DNA from: Candidatus Poribacteria bacterium
GTDB lineage: Bacteria > Abyssobacteria > SURF-5
Length of the DNA stretch: 50,068 nucleotides
Direction: 5' to 3'
Assembly: GCA_016215705.1 (NCBI GenBank)
Contig: JACRIR010000239.1
Coordinates: 1-50,068 of the forward strand
In this document: piece after piece, positions 1 to 7,905 of the stretch
Position numbering within the stretch: position 1 is the stretch's first letter
How the letters are laid out: each line of letters starts with the position of its first letter
Notes under the pieces: model-generated
Database searches by the model: none
What the model saw: the letters and a program-made list of their open reading frames with translations, nothing else
Told to the model about the DNA's origin: nothing
Made by a program: the position numbers and the translations under genes

Positions 1-338
1 CCCGACCATCGATTATCCGCGTCCCTCTGCCACTCGAGCAGATTGCTAATCCAGCGGACTTCGTACGTGGCGCCATCGGCGTCAACAAACGTAAACGGAA
101 CCTTCATTCCGACGGACACGTCGGCGTACCAGTCACGGAGCGCCTCATAGTCGTCGTCGCGCACGCCCGCGAACGCGCGCACGAGTGTAAGCGACGGCGC
201 CGCTTTCCGGCTGACGTACACGTCGCCGCCACCCGAAACGCCCATCGCAAGCCCGAGGTCCAACTCTTCCTTGTGCGGATAGATAAGCCCCCTCAGCTTG
301 AGGGCGCTATTCCCTGAAATCAGGTAAACGTATGACAT
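1..338 (-). CDS. Phage tail/virion structural protein, partial (3' end beyond window)
   Basis: The reading frame is open from an ATG at 338 to the window edge, giving 112 residues that begin MSYVYLISGNSALKLRG. I do not recognise a named family with certainty. It follows a capsid and a head-tail connector gene on the same strand, so a tail or neck protein is the natural reading. The visible part has a short-strand-rich N-terminus (Y-V-Y-L-I-S-G-N), then a stretch with many Asp and Tyr (V-R-D-D-D-Y-E-A-L-R-D-W-Y-A-D). That pattern resembles small phage tail components, but this is inference. The frame is supported by normal codon use and no stops. The product cannot be completed from this window. 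Confidence 0.6.
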   Translation of the reverse strand, partial: MSYVYLISGNSALKLRGLIYPHKEELDLGLAMGVSGGGDVYVSRKAAPSLTLVRAFAGVRDDDYEALRDWYADVSVGMKVPFTFVDADGATYEVRWISNLLEWQRDADNRWS

Positions 339-392
339 TGTCTTCCCCGCTGGTAATGTGCTGCTCCCGCTGACTGCGGGAGACGCCTATTC

Positions 393-429
393 ATTCGGGG
401 ACACGATGTCGCATCGTATGCCCGAATAA
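393..429. repeat. REP-like palindrome, TTCGGGGACAC family (copy 1)
   Basis: An imperfect inverted repeat built from ATTCGGGGACACGATG, a TC loop and GCATCGTATGCCCGAAT. It belongs to the same family as the copies at 5651, 10888, 16636 and 17729. Its position between two phage structural genes suggests that this phage DNA has sat in the chromosome long enough to be colonised by a host repeat. Confidence 0.75.
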
Positions 430-490
430 ACGCCTTGCCGCATGGCATCCTCGAATCAAGAACGTGTTTTTCTTCTTTCCTCTTCTACTA

Positions 491-1048
491 TCAGACCGTC
501 CCTACTTTCACCCTGCGATACTTGTCCAGGATGATCGCGACCGACAACGGAATCGCCTCGCCCACGAACTTTTCGGCCGTCTGGTTGGCGCGCCGGTCGG
601 TCAAGCCTTCGGCGCCACGGAGATTGAATTTGAACGCGACGAGTTGGATGCATGCATCCACGAGATCGGCCGGTGGCGCTCCGGCGCCTGCATCAAAGAG
701 GCCGGCCGAATACGTGACCGCCACATTCAACTCGCCCGGTGTGAACAACCGCGACGGCAGTCGAACGTAGTCGTCATAGACTTTGAAATCTTCGGGCTGG
801 ACAGCCTCTCCATCGATCTCAAGCGATGCGACGGAGATAATGGGCGTGTTGTCGAGGAATAAGATATCGCTCGCGTTGCCGTCGTAGGTCTCGCCATAGC
901 TTTTTATCTCGAGCGTTCGACCGCAGTGGCCCTCGATCTGGCGGCTCGACGCAGCTATGAGCCTGCCCAACAGCGAGTCGAACTTTATCTCATCCGCCCC
1001 GATGTCCAAATACTCTTTCACGTCTGCCAGTGTTGTAAGGTCTGCCAT
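491..1048 (-). CDS. Phage gp6-like head-tail connector protein
   Basis: A 185-residue protein. Its N-terminus (MADLTTLADVKEYLDIGADE, then D-S-L-L-G-R-L-I-A-A-S-S-R-Q-I-E) is typical of the HK97 gp6-like connector family, which forms a ring under the portal and joins head to tail. The N-terminal half is helical. The middle (I-I-S-V-A-S-L-E-I-D-G near residue 70) and the end (A-C-I-Q-L-V-A-F-K-F-N) also match the usual connector pattern, and the length is somewhat above the usual 100-200. It lies directly downstream of the capsid gene, the standard order. Family assignment is from recalled motifs. Confidence 0.75.
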   Translation of the reverse strand: MADLTTLADVKEYLDIGADEIKFDSLLGRLIAASSRQIEGHCGRTLEIKSYGETYDGNASDILFLDNTPIISVASLEIDGEAVQPEDFKVYDDYVRLPSRLFTPGELNVAVTYSAGLFDAGAGAPPADLVDACIQLVAFKFNLRGAEGLTDRRANQTAEKFVGEAIPLSVAIILDKYRRVKVGTV

Positions 1049-1075
1049 CTCTTCACCGTCTCTCTATCCGGAAGC

Positions 1076-1100
1076 CTCGCCTTTCGCGCCTTCGCGGTAA
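1076..1100. repeat. Dispersed CTTTCGCGCCTTCGCGG spacer repeat
   Basis: A short copy of the pyrimidine-rich CTTTCGCC / GCGCCTTTGCGG repeat that recurs in intergenic space across the window. Here it separates two phage genes. Confidence 0.5.
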
Positions 1101-1182
1101 GATTCCTTTTTTTCTTCTTCTTGCGGTTGTAGGGGCGACTCGCCGAGCCGCCCCTTTCACCATTTAGACTTCACCCTTCGGA

Positions 1183-2478
1183 TTAGGAGGCGATGTTGTA
1201 CCCCAATCCCACGATCGTCTCCGCCGCCGAGTTCTGCACCGGCCGGAAATCCAGCCGCTGCGTCGCTATCGCCACGTCCTGGTCGGTCTCCATGTAAAGC
1301 TCATGGCTCACGCGCAGAGTGATGCTCCTGCGGTCGCCGTAGAGAAACGCGGGGCGGTAGACGAGCGGAAGCACGCTATTATCCGTCGTCACTCCGTCAT
1401 AGACTCCGCTCGCGTTCAAATCCTCGCGAATAAACTCGCTCACGATGACCGAAATCCCGTCGAGCTTCGCAAGCTCGCCAGTGAGAACGGTAGCCCTGCG
1501 GCCGTACTTGTCCACGGTCATGACTTCCCCGAGGCTGAGCATCTTATTGAAGACACTGACGCCTGCGATCCATGCAAGGTCGTTCGGGTTGACGCCGTAT
1601 TTGCCCATCGCCGTCCGTATCGCGCGCAGGCTCGCAATGTTGAACGTCGAGCAGTCCACCTTCGCAGCCGCGAGCGCCAGCTTGCGGTAGCCGCTCCAGG
1701 ACTTGCGCACGTCCGAGGCCGATGTGACATCGCTGTCCATATGCGTCGCGGTCGTGTCGCCGTTGATGGTCGCGTTCTCCTGCGCCTCGGCAAGCGCCCT
1801 CACGATCTTGTCGCGAAGCAGCGGAAGAATGGCTACGACGCTGTCTTCATCGAGCTCAGCCGAAACGAGCACGCGGCATGCGAGCTTGACGGCGTCGAAC
1901 GTGACGTTGCTCGAGCCGGGAGTCGAAGCGGTTATCTTCGTCGCCGTATCGCTGGTCGATTCGGCGGTCAGATACGCGACCGCGTCCGCGCCGTCGATCG
2001 GCAGCTTGAACGGGTTCGTCGGCATCGCGAACCGCCCGTGAAGCGCCGCCACCTTGAGGCCGAGCTTCACCTTCTGGATCAGGTCCGCCGAGAAGCCGGT
2101 GGGTATCCATTCGAGACCTTCGCCCGAGGTCGCCGTGTCCATCGCTTTGCGCAGTTCCGAGGCCTCGCGCGCAAAATCGCCCCACATTTTCAGGCTGCGA
2201 GGGTCGCGCCTGAGAAGCTTCGAGACGAGATAAATGTCGTCGGCGCGCGTCTGCAACTCGGCGGACATATTCGGCCTCGCCGAGCGTCCGGCCTCGGTGT
2301 CCACGCTGTATTCACCTTTCCGCGTCGCGCGGTCACGCACGGCCTCTTTCTGCTGTTTGAGCGCGTCTTGTATCATTGCGGCAATGAGTTCGTGCTGAGC
2401 GCCCGACTCGACTTTCTCCTTGATCTCGCGCACGAGTGTAAGCAGTTCCGTTTCCGGTTTGGTTTTTACTTCTGTCAT
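1183..2478 (-). CDS. HK97-family phage major capsid protein
   Basis: A 431-residue protein. Residues 1 to about 110 are charged and helical (T-E-L-L-T-L-V-R-E-I-K-E-K-V-E), like the delta (scaffold) domain that the prohead protease removes from HK97 capsid subunits. The rest carries the HK97-fold signatures: E-G-L-E-W-I-P-T-G-F near 123, A-L-A-E-A-Q-E-N-A-T-I-N-G-D near 230 to 245, and a C-terminal V-L-P-L-V-Y-R-P-A-F-L-Y-G-D-R-R-S-I-T-L-R-V. The ATG at 2478 is preceded by GGAGGAACTC. The gene sits between the protease and connector genes. The subunits would assemble the icosahedral head. No disruption is visible. Confidence 0.9.
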   Translation of the reverse strand: MTEVKTKPETELLTLVREIKEKVESGAQHELIAAMIQDALKQQKEAVRDRATRKGEYSVDTEAGRSARPNMSAELQTRADDIYLVSKLLRRDPRSLKMWGDFAREASELRKAMDTATSGEGLEWIPTGFSADLIQKVKLGLKVAALHGRFAMPTNPFKLPIDGADAVAYLTAESTSDTATKITASTPGSSNVTFDAVKLACRVLVSAELDEDSVVAILPLLRDKIVRALAEAQENATINGDTTATHMDSDVTSASDVRKSWSGYRKLALAAAKVDCSTFNIASLRAIRTAMGKYGVNPNDLAWIAGVSVFNKMLSLGEVMTVDKYGRRATVLTGELAKLDGISVIVSEFIREDLNASGVYDGVTTDNSVLPLVYRPAFLYGDRRSITLRVSHELYMETDQDVAIATQRLDFRPVQNSAAETIVGLGYNIAS

Positions 2479-2551
2479 GAGTTCCTCCGTTTTGCTTTTG
2501 TGTGCTTGTTTATTCTCTGCTTCTGTTTGTTGACGCCTTGATTGCGCGAAC

Positions 2552-3442
2552 TCATTCGCGCACGTTCGCTCCGTTCAGTTTCTCCATCACCCCCTTCAGA
2601 ATCGCGTGGGCTTCTCCGAGTTCGGCATCCATAACCGACACTTCCGGTTCTCCGGCTCCGTCAGCGGAGGGCGTCGCGACTTCAATGTGTTCCTTGTTCA
2701 CATTTCCTTGTTCCTGGTTTTCTTCCATCTCGGAACTCGAAACTATAGACTCGGAACCAGGAACCCTGCGCGCTTCGCGCAGTTCCCCTTCGTCTTGCTC
2801 CTTTCGTCTTTCCCCTTCGTTTGCGCAATTCGCGCAAACGATGTCCGTACCGCGCATCAGCCCCTTCGCCACCGAGAACAGCGCCCTGCGGTTAGCGGGA
2901 ATGCTGACGATTGCGACCTCATAGAGCCTGAGTTTCAGAATATGGTTTGCGCCGTCAACGAGTTTTTCCTCGACAACTTCGTACCCGATCGAGAAGGCCC
3001 GCAGCACGCCTTCCTCGATCAGCTTCCAAACTTTGCCCGCAGTCTCCGATATCTCCGCCCGGATGAACAGGCCGACGTCATCCGTGCGCGCATCGACCAC
3101 CTTGCCGATGGGGTCGGACCAGTCGTGCATATACGTCACGACCGGATTCGCCATGAAATCCTTCAGGCTTTCCGCAAAAGCGCCCGGCTCGACCACCTCG
3201 CCCGTGAGGTCGAGGTCACGTGTTGACGCATAGCCCTCGATGTTGCGCCGCGCTGGATCGGTCCCAACGAGCTTCATGTGGAACCGGAACGTGCGTTTCG
3301 GCCGCGCGCTCGCAATCGTCCGCTTGATCTCGGCCGCCTGCTCCGGTGTCAGCACCGTCTGGCGAAACGAGTCGTGAGCCGACTTGCGTGATGCCCCGTG
3401 ATTGGTTTCTCCCGATGTTTCCATTTCTGCCCGATTCTCCAT
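2552..3442 (-). CDS. HK97-family prohead protease with charged C-terminal tail
   Basis: A 296-residue serine protease of the U35 / HK97 gp4 type, which matures the capsid by cleaving the delta domain. The core spans about residues 50 to 190: G-Y-A-S-T-R-D-L-D-L-T-G-E near 70, catalytic His106 in T-Y-M-H-D-W, and Ser151 in R-A-F-S-I-G-Y. The last 100 residues are low-complexity and Glu/Lys-rich. Part of that tail (G-E-R-R-K-E-Q-D-E-G-E-L) is encoded by the CTTTCGTC-type spacer repeat at 2796 to 2831, so a repeat seems to have been read into the protein. No portal or terminase gene lies upstream, where they normally are. Confidence 0.88.
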   Translation of the reverse strand: MENRAEMETSGETNHGASRKSAHDSFRQTVLTPEQAAEIKRTIASARPKRTFRFHMKLVGTDPARRNIEGYASTRDLDLTGEVVEPGAFAESLKDFMANPVVTYMHDWSDPIGKVVDARTDDVGLFIRAEISETAGKVWKLIEEGVLRAFSIGYEVVEEKLVDGANHILKLRLYEVAIVSIPANRRALFSVAKGLMRGTDIVCANCANEGERRKEQDEGELREARRVPGSESIVSSSEMEENQEQGNVNKEHIEVATPSADGAGEPEVSVMDAELGEAHAILKGVMEKLNGANVRE

Positions 3443-3913
3443 ACTCGTTTCCTTTCAGCGTTTTTGGATTTTGGATTCCCGATCAAAGACGAAGACTTTT
3501 TTCGGATTGCGGTCCAATTGAGAGAGTTTCCCTCTTCACCGTTTTTCCGTTCTCCTCTTCGCTTATCTTAAGAAATACCATGTGGGCAAAAACCGAGCAA
3601 CGAACTTTTTGTTAACAAAAATGACCAATGCAGTTAACGGATTGGAGATGGGCAGGTTACGGCCTTCATTTTTTTGTCGGATAAGTCAGTCGCTGAAGAA
3701 AAGAGGACAAACTACGTGTAGTGATCCGGAAGACGAGAGACGGGAATGACAAGGATTATGCGGGAATTAAGTGAAGTTTCCGCCATAGCGCGGCATAGCC
3801 GCAACTAGACAGCACATGTCGGGCGCGATGAATCGCGCCCCTACAGGATTCCTTGATTCATGCCTGCTGCGTTTCATGTTCGCCCTTTCGCCTTGTTCCT
3901 TTCGCCTCTTTCA
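3443..3913. other. Gene-free interval at the phage/host boundary
   Basis: No ORF on either strand looks like a gene, and there is no portal or terminase remnant. The interval holds a 24-nt repeat (3593 to 3616), a short palindrome GGGCGCGA-TGAA-TCGCGCCC near 3819 to 3838, and a CTTTCGCC spacer near 3889 to 3913. The phage module therefore ends abruptly next to a host gene. Confidence 0.6.
3593..3616 (+). repeat. 24-nt exact direct repeat, copy A
   Basis: The sequence contains CGAGCAACGAACTTTTTG and ends in TTAAC. An identical copy lies at 41489 to 41512 in the same orientation, with weak flanking similarity (GGGCAAAAA versus GGGGAAAG before it). Two copies 38 kb apart in intergenic DNA suggest a dispersed repeat or a site-specific element. 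Confidence 0.8.
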
Positions 3914-5476
3914 TCAAAGGACGATTGTCAGGTACCGCATGAACCTCTCTATATCGGGAAAGCAAATATCCGCGTGCGGGCTGACCCGGTTATTCTTGTC
4001 AAAGAGAATGCAAGCCCACCGGCAATCCGCTTCACGGCACGACAGGATATCGTACAATGAGTCGCCCACGCAAAGAGTCCTCCCGGGCGACGCGCCGAGG
4101 CGCCTGGCTGCCTCGGATACGGGAGCGCCGGATGGTTTGTAGAGGCCGGAGTCGCGCGTGATGACTACACCAAACTCCAGCTTGAATTCCTCGAGAAGGT
4201 AGGCGACATTGACATCGGAGTTGTTCGTGACCAGGGCCGTCTTGATGCCTTTTCGCGCGAGCAACTCGAGCAGCTCGCGGGCGCCGGGCTTGAGCCTGGC
4301 GGCAAGCGTGGCCGCATGTTCGATCTCGCGAAGTTTCGCCCATTTCCTTTCTCTTTCCTCTCCCTCGAGGCCGTTCAGATCGTCGAGAATCGAAACGCCC
4401 TTCACGTCGAGCGCGGCCCGTATGGAGAGCCAGTCGTAGTCCGAATCGATCAACGTGCCGTCCATATCGAGGACGCACGCTTCTATTCCTTCGAGGAGCC
4501 GCGCCCTGAGTATTTCGTCTCTCTCAAAGCGGGCGAGCGTGGTGGACAATTCGTCTCTTGCCGCCTCCGCCTCCCCGATCCAGAAGAACGGAATGCCTCG
4601 GCCGGCGAGCGCTTTTTCCAACTCTTCTTTTCCTTCCCGCGCGCAACCGACGAGCAGGCTGCCTGAGCCTATCAGCCCGAACGGGCTCATTCCGAGATCG
4701 GAACAGATAAGTTTCGTAGCGGAAAGCATTGGAACGCGGTCGGCGTCGACGCTAACGAATCGCCCCGAAGCCCTCGCCATCTCATACAGGGCCTCGCCGA
4801 CGCCACCCTCGGTCACATCGTGCAGGGCGCTCACGTACGGGCATGCCGCTGCAATAGTGGCCTCGGGCACGACGCTGAGCCAGTCTCTCTTCAGAATCTC
4901 CTCGGCCTCGCGAAACGCCGCAGGTCCGTGAATCTCGCGCAGGCGCTCTCCGAACTCGCTCAGAAGGATCGATGTCCCTTCAAGACCCGCCCATTTCGTC
5001 ATCCCGACAAGGTCCCCGTCTCGCAAGCCGCCGGTGGTAATCGGACGCCCCATCACTTTCCCGAGCATTGTGCCGACGATGACGGTTTGGGGCAGGCCGG
5101 GCGAGACCTCGGTGTGCCCGCCGATGAGCGCCACGCCCAAGGTTTCGCATGTTTCTCGAATCTCATCGAGCAGCATGCCGACGTACTCCTCGTCTGCCGC
5201 TTCGGGTGAGACAAGAACGACGACTATATAGTAGAGCGGCCTGGCGCCGCGAACAACAATATCATTTGCATTGACGATGACCGAGAGTTTGCCCGCGCCC
5301 TTGGATGTGAATGTGATCGGGTCGGATGCGACGGCCCATGTCTCGCCGCCAATCTTGATGAGCGCCGCATCCTCGCCGAGAGCGGGTCCGAGAATGACAT
5401 CGGGTGGCAGCTTCATGCGCACTTTTTCCGCAATCTTGTCCCACGGCGCCTTGCCGGGAGAAAGTTTCTTAGTCAT
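3914..5476 (-). CDS. PurM-type AIR synthase-related protein fused to a HAD phosphatase
   Basis: A 520-residue two-domain protein. Residues 1 to about 320 have the PurM/HypE/ThiL superfamily pattern of ATP-dependent enzymes: G-E-D-A-A-L near 34, S-D-P-I-T-F near 51, G-G-H-T-E at 119 to 123 and H-D-V-T-E-G-G-V-G-E-A-L at 219 to 230. The HypE C-terminal Pro-Arg-Ile-Cys end is absent. Residues 331 to 520 form a HAD hydrolase with D337-M-D339-G-T, T417-N-N-S, K447 and G471-D-S-L-Y-D476. That is a complete phosphatase catalytic set, close to the phosphoglycolate phosphatase/pyrophosphatase type. The fusion implies one pathway in which an ATP-made phosphorylated intermediate or side product is dephosphorylated. 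The substrate is unknown. It is unlikely to be SelD, since it lacks the N-terminal Cys/Sec loop. Confidence 0.82.
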   Translation of the reverse strand: MTKKLSPGKAPWDKIAEKVRMKLPPDVILGPALGEDAALIKIGGETWAVASDPITFTSKGAGKLSVIVNANDIVVRGARPLYYIVVVLVSPEAADEEYVGMLLDEIRETCETLGVALIGGHTEVSPGLPQTVIVGTMLGKVMGRPITTGGLRDGDLVGMTKWAGLEGTSILLSEFGERLREIHGPAAFREAEEILKRDWLSVVPEATIAAACPYVSALHDVTEGGVGEALYEMARASGRFVSVDADRVPMLSATKLICSDLGMSPFGLIGSGSLLVGCAREGKEELEKALAGRGIPFFWIGEAEAARDELSTTLARFERDEILRARLLEGIEACVLDMDGTLIDSDYDWLSIRAALDVKGVSILDDLNGLEGEERERKWAKLREIEHAATLAARLKPGARELLELLARKGIKTALVTNNSDVNVAYLLEEFKLEFGVVITRDSGLYKPSGAPVSEAARRLGASPGRTLCVGDSLYDILSCREADCRWACILFDKNNRVSPHADICFPDIERFMRYLTIVL

Positions 5477-5650
5477 TACAGTTCACCTGTTCGCGCCATA
5501 TTCATTGCCGCAAGAGGCCATAAGTCTATTCCATAAGTATACCAGAAAGGGGCTTTCTGGTTTCCAGTTTAAGAAAGCCAGGACAATGAATCGAAGTTAT
5601 CATCCAACGAGATTCTTCGCTTTGCTCCCGAGAAACCGGTAACTGTTTCC

Positions 5651-5693
5651 CTTAATTCGGGGACACCATGCGGCATGGTGTCCCCGAATTAAG
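5651..5693. repeat. REP-like palindrome, TTCGGGGACAC family (copy 2)
   Basis: A perfect 20-bp-arm palindrome with a CGG loop. The arms run from CTTAATTCGGGGACAC to GTGTCCCCGAATTAAG. It would fold into a long cruciform or RNA hairpin and lies between the divergent PurM-HAD and PHP genes. Confidence 0.85.
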
Positions 5694-5763
5694 GGCCGGT
5701 TTTTTCACACATACCCCCGCCGCAGGTGAGTCAGTCGCTCAGGATGCCATTTCTTAAGGTTCC

Positions 5764-5806
5764 CTTTCGTCTCTGTCTCCTCTGCGCACTTTGCGCCTTT
5801 GCGGTG
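5764..5806. repeat. Dispersed GCGCCTTTGCGG spacer repeat
   Basis: A copy of the widespread CGCAAAG-type spacer (TCTGCGCACTTTGCGCC followed by TTTGCGG). Related copies lie at 25488, 39521 and, as CCGCAGAGGGCGCGGAGG, at 45433. No coding function is seen. Confidence 0.6.
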
Positions 5807-5835
5807 AAAAAGTTCCTGTTTGCGGCATCGGCGTT

Positions 5836-5864
5836 TTGACTATTTAGTAGTCCGGTGGTATAAT
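5836..5864 (+). promoter_or_regulatory. sigma70-type promoter of the PHP-lipoprotein-TPR run
   Basis: TTGACT (5836 to 5841), a 17-bp spacer and TATAAT (5859 to 5864). Transcription would start near 5871, 24 nt before the ATG at 5895, which rules out the longer ORF beginning at 5820. Confidence 0.75.
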
Positions 5865-5894
5865 CCCGCCAATAAATTAGGGGTTTTTTCAAGA

Positions 5895-6590
5895 ATGCGC
5901 GAAGCGATCATTGATCTTCATATGCACACGCTCCTGAGCGACGGAGAACTTCTGCCGTCGGAACTGGCGCAGCGATGTGTCGCGGCCGGCTACAGCGCCA
6001 TGGCGATCACCGACCATGCCGACTCCTCGAACCTCGAGCAGCTTATCATGTCGGCATGCAGGATCGCGCAGGATTTCAACTCGAAGAAGAATCCGCGCAT
6101 ACGTGTTGTCCCCGGCATAGAGCTCACGCACGTGATCCCGAACATGATTGCCGGAATGACGGAGCGAGCGCGCTCGTTGGGCGCGCGCATCGTCGTGGTT
6201 CACGGCGAGACGGTATGCGAGCCCGTCCCGAAAGGGACAAACCGCGCGGCTATCGAAGCGGGCGTCGACATTTTGGCGCATCCCGGCCTTATCGCGAAAG
6301 AAGACGTCGAGCGTGCGCGTGACCGTGGCGTCGCCCTCGAGATCACCACGCGTAGGGCGCACGGGATCACGAACGGTCACGTGGCCCGGCTCGCTCGCGA
6401 AGCAGGCGCTACGATGGTGCTGAACTCCGATACGCATGGGCCGGATGACATTCTGAGCGCTCGCGTAAGAGAGCGCGCGATTCTGGGAGCGGGTCTGGAC
6501 GCCGGATTCCTCGAGAAGCTGGCGAGCAATTCTTTTCGGCTCGTAGAAAAGCTCATGGGGAAAATCATGAACGAAGGAGGAGGAAAATGA
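5895..6590 (+). CDS. PHP-domain metal-dependent phosphoesterase
   Basis: A 231-residue PHP-family hydrolase, a TIM-barrel-like fold with a trinuclear metal site, as in histidinol phosphatase and the PolX C-terminus. Visible ligands: D-L-H9-M-H11 with S-D-G-E, I-T-D-H, G-I-E-L-T-H, V-V-H-G-E, I-L-A-H-P-G and N-S-D-T-H. The start at 5895 is chosen because a promoter with TATAAT at 5859 lies downstream of the first possible ATG (5820), and AGGGG precedes 5895. It overlaps the next gene by 4 nt (ATGA), so the two are co-translated. It probably hydrolyses a phosphomonoester or phosphodiester. The substrate cannot be told. Confidence 0.88.
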   Translation: MREAIIDLHMHTLLSDGELLPSELAQRCVAAGYSAMAITDHADSSNLEQLIMSACRIAQDFNSKKNPRIRVVPGIELTHVIPNMIAGMTERARSLGARIVVVHGETVCEPVPKGTNRAAIEAGVDILAHPGLIAKEDVERARDRGVALEITTRRAHGITNGHVARLAREAGATMVLNSDTHGPDDILSARVRERAILGAGLDAGFLEKLASNSFRLVEKLMGKIMNEGGGK

Positions 6591-7051
6591 AGCTCAAACT
6601 GGCTTTCGTCATAGTTTTGTGCATGCTTGTTCCCATCGCCGAGGGCTGTGCCACCAGCCGCGCGGCGACTCCAGCGGAGCCGACATCAGGCGGGGACATA
6701 TCGAGCGGCCTTCCGCTTGCGCCTGATTTCCGCATCCCCGACATTCCGATCCCGGCCGGCTTCGAGTTTGACCGCGCCGGCTCGTTCGTCTTCCAAAACA
6801 GTTCTCTCGACGTCGGCAAGATTCAGTACGCGGGTAACTCGCCGATCAACGACGTGGCCCAGTTCTTCCTCGATGAAATGCCACGTTACCACTGGAAAAT
6901 CCTGAACGTGGCCGAACACCAGACCATCACCATGTTTTTTGACAAGGAAAACAAGTCGTGCCAGGTAATACTCACTCCGAAGACTATCCGGGGCACGCTA
7001 ATCCAGATTTCTTTCTATCCCAAAGCTGCGGCGCCGACCGAGCGCGAATAA
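6587..7051 (+). CDS. Small predicted lipoprotein of unknown function
   Basis: A 154-residue protein with a lipoprotein signal (hydrophobic residues 4 to 17, then I-A-E-G-C21), so it is probably anchored to a membrane after cleavage before Cys21. The mature part has a recurring small-domain pattern (N-S-S-L-D-V-G-K-I-Q-Y near 71, then A-Q-F-F-L-D-E-M-P near 90 and W-K-I-L). I recall similar domains in short uncharacterised lipoproteins, but I cannot name the family. GGAGGAGG precedes the ATG, which overlaps the PHP stop codon. The TPR membrane protein follows after 9 nt, suggesting a shared envelope role. Confidence 0.75.
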   Translation: MKLKLAFVIVLCMLVPIAEGCATSRAATPAEPTSGGDISSGLPLAPDFRIPDIPIPAGFEFDRAGSFVFQNSSLDVGKIQYAGNSPINDVAQFFLDEMPRYHWKILNVAEHQTITMFFDKENKSCQVILTPKTIRGTLIQISFYPKAAAPTERE

Positions 7052-7060
7052 GGACACAAA

Positions 7061-7792
7061 ATGCCTCCAGCCCCGAAAGTAACCAGAAGAGACCTGAAAG
7101 AGGATAAGGTCTATGTGAGCATCGCAAGCGTGGTCGACTTCTTCGCCCGCAACCGCATGTGGGCCGCTTTGACCGCCCTCGCCGTGGTTCTCGCGTTCGG
7201 CCTCGGCTACTATTGGACTATCCGCTCGCATCGACTCGCCTCCGAGGCTTCATGGGCGCTGTACAAGGCGGGCGAAATCGAATCGCCCTCCGAAAAGACC
7301 GCCGCTCTGAGAAAGGTAGCATCCGATTTTAGCGGCACTCCGTCCGCCCGCGCCGCGTTGTTCGAGGCGGCAAATACCCTTTACGCAAACGGTCAGTACG
7401 ACGAAGCGTTGAAGGCATACACAGACTTTCTCAAGAAATATCCGAACCATCTGCTTTCGGCGGCCGCGATGGAAGCCGTCGGATATTGCCACGAGTCGCT
7501 CGGCAAATGGAAAGAAGCGATAGGCGATTACCAGCGCTTGATCCAGAGCCGCCCGGGCTCGCCGGAGGCCGCGCGGGCAAATTATCGGCTCGGCCTCTGC
7601 TATGAAAAAGTCGGAGAGCCGGACAAAGCCATGGTGGTCTACAAGAAAGCCGCCGAGCTTCTCCCAAAAACTCTCTGGGCCGAGTACGCCGAGGCCCGCA
7701 TTGCCTCGCTCAGCCCGCCGGCCGTGACGTCTCCCGGGCCGGGGACGCAAGAACCGCCGGATGCATCGGCGAAACCGGCCGGGAAAAAATAG
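7061..7792 (+). CDS. Membrane-anchored TPR protein (YfgM/CpoB-like)
   Basis: A 243-residue protein with a cytoplasmic N-terminus, one membrane segment at about residues 33 to 50 (A-L-T-A-L-A-V-V-L-A-F-G-L-G-Y-Y-W) and three or four TPR-like repeats. The clearest are A-L-F-E-A-A-N-T-L-Y-A-N-G-Q-Y-D-E-A-L-K (about 107 to 126), the G-Y-C-H-E-S-L-G-K-W-K-E-A-I unit and the L-G-L-C-Y-E-K-V-G-E-P-D-K-A unit. The tail is Pro/Gly-rich. The topology resembles YfgM and the repeats resemble CpoB/BamD-type periplasmic scaffolds. It is the last gene of the run starting at 5895. It should act as a protein-protein adaptor in the envelope. Confidence 0.8.
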   Translation: MPPAPKVTRRDLKEDKVYVSIASVVDFFARNRMWAALTALAVVLAFGLGYYWTIRSHRLASEASWALYKAGEIESPSEKTAALRKVASDFSGTPSARAALFEAANTLYANGQYDEALKAYTDFLKKYPNHLLSAAAMEAVGYCHESLGKWKEAIGDYQRLIQSRPGSPEAARANYRLGLCYEKVGEPDKAMVVYKKAAELLPKTLWAEYAEARIASLSPPAVTSPGPGTQEPPDASAKPAGKK

Positions 7793-7812
7793 CGCCGGGA
7801 GTTAGCGCCCTG

Positions 7813-7841
7813 TTGACAGGGTGACAGATTAGCAGTATAAT
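7813..7841 (+). promoter_or_regulatory. Consensus sigma70 promoter upstream of HU
   Basis: TTGACA (7813 to 7818), a 17-bp spacer and TATAAT (7836 to 7841): a perfect match to the housekeeping consensus, fitting high expression of a DNA-packing protein. Start predicted near 7848, giving a leader of about 58 nt. Confidence 0.85.
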
Positions 7842-7905
7842 TCCGAGTAGTCTTTGCAAACTTTCCTGTTTGGCGAAGCGTTTGTGAGAACCGGAGGAGA
7901 AAGAA

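Noticed and set aside
1303-2541. 412-residue plus-strand frame
   Set aside because: It is the antisense of the capsid gene, Arg/His-rich and without family motifs or a ribosome site.
3914-5476. SelD (selenophosphate synthetase) as the identity of the PurM-HAD protein
   Set aside because: The N-terminal Cys/Sec loop and glycine-rich region of SelD are missing; the pattern is closer to HypE/ThiL-like proteins.
5820-5894. Longer start for the PHP gene
   Set aside because: A TTGACT-N17-TATAAT promoter lies inside this extension, so the mRNA begins after it.
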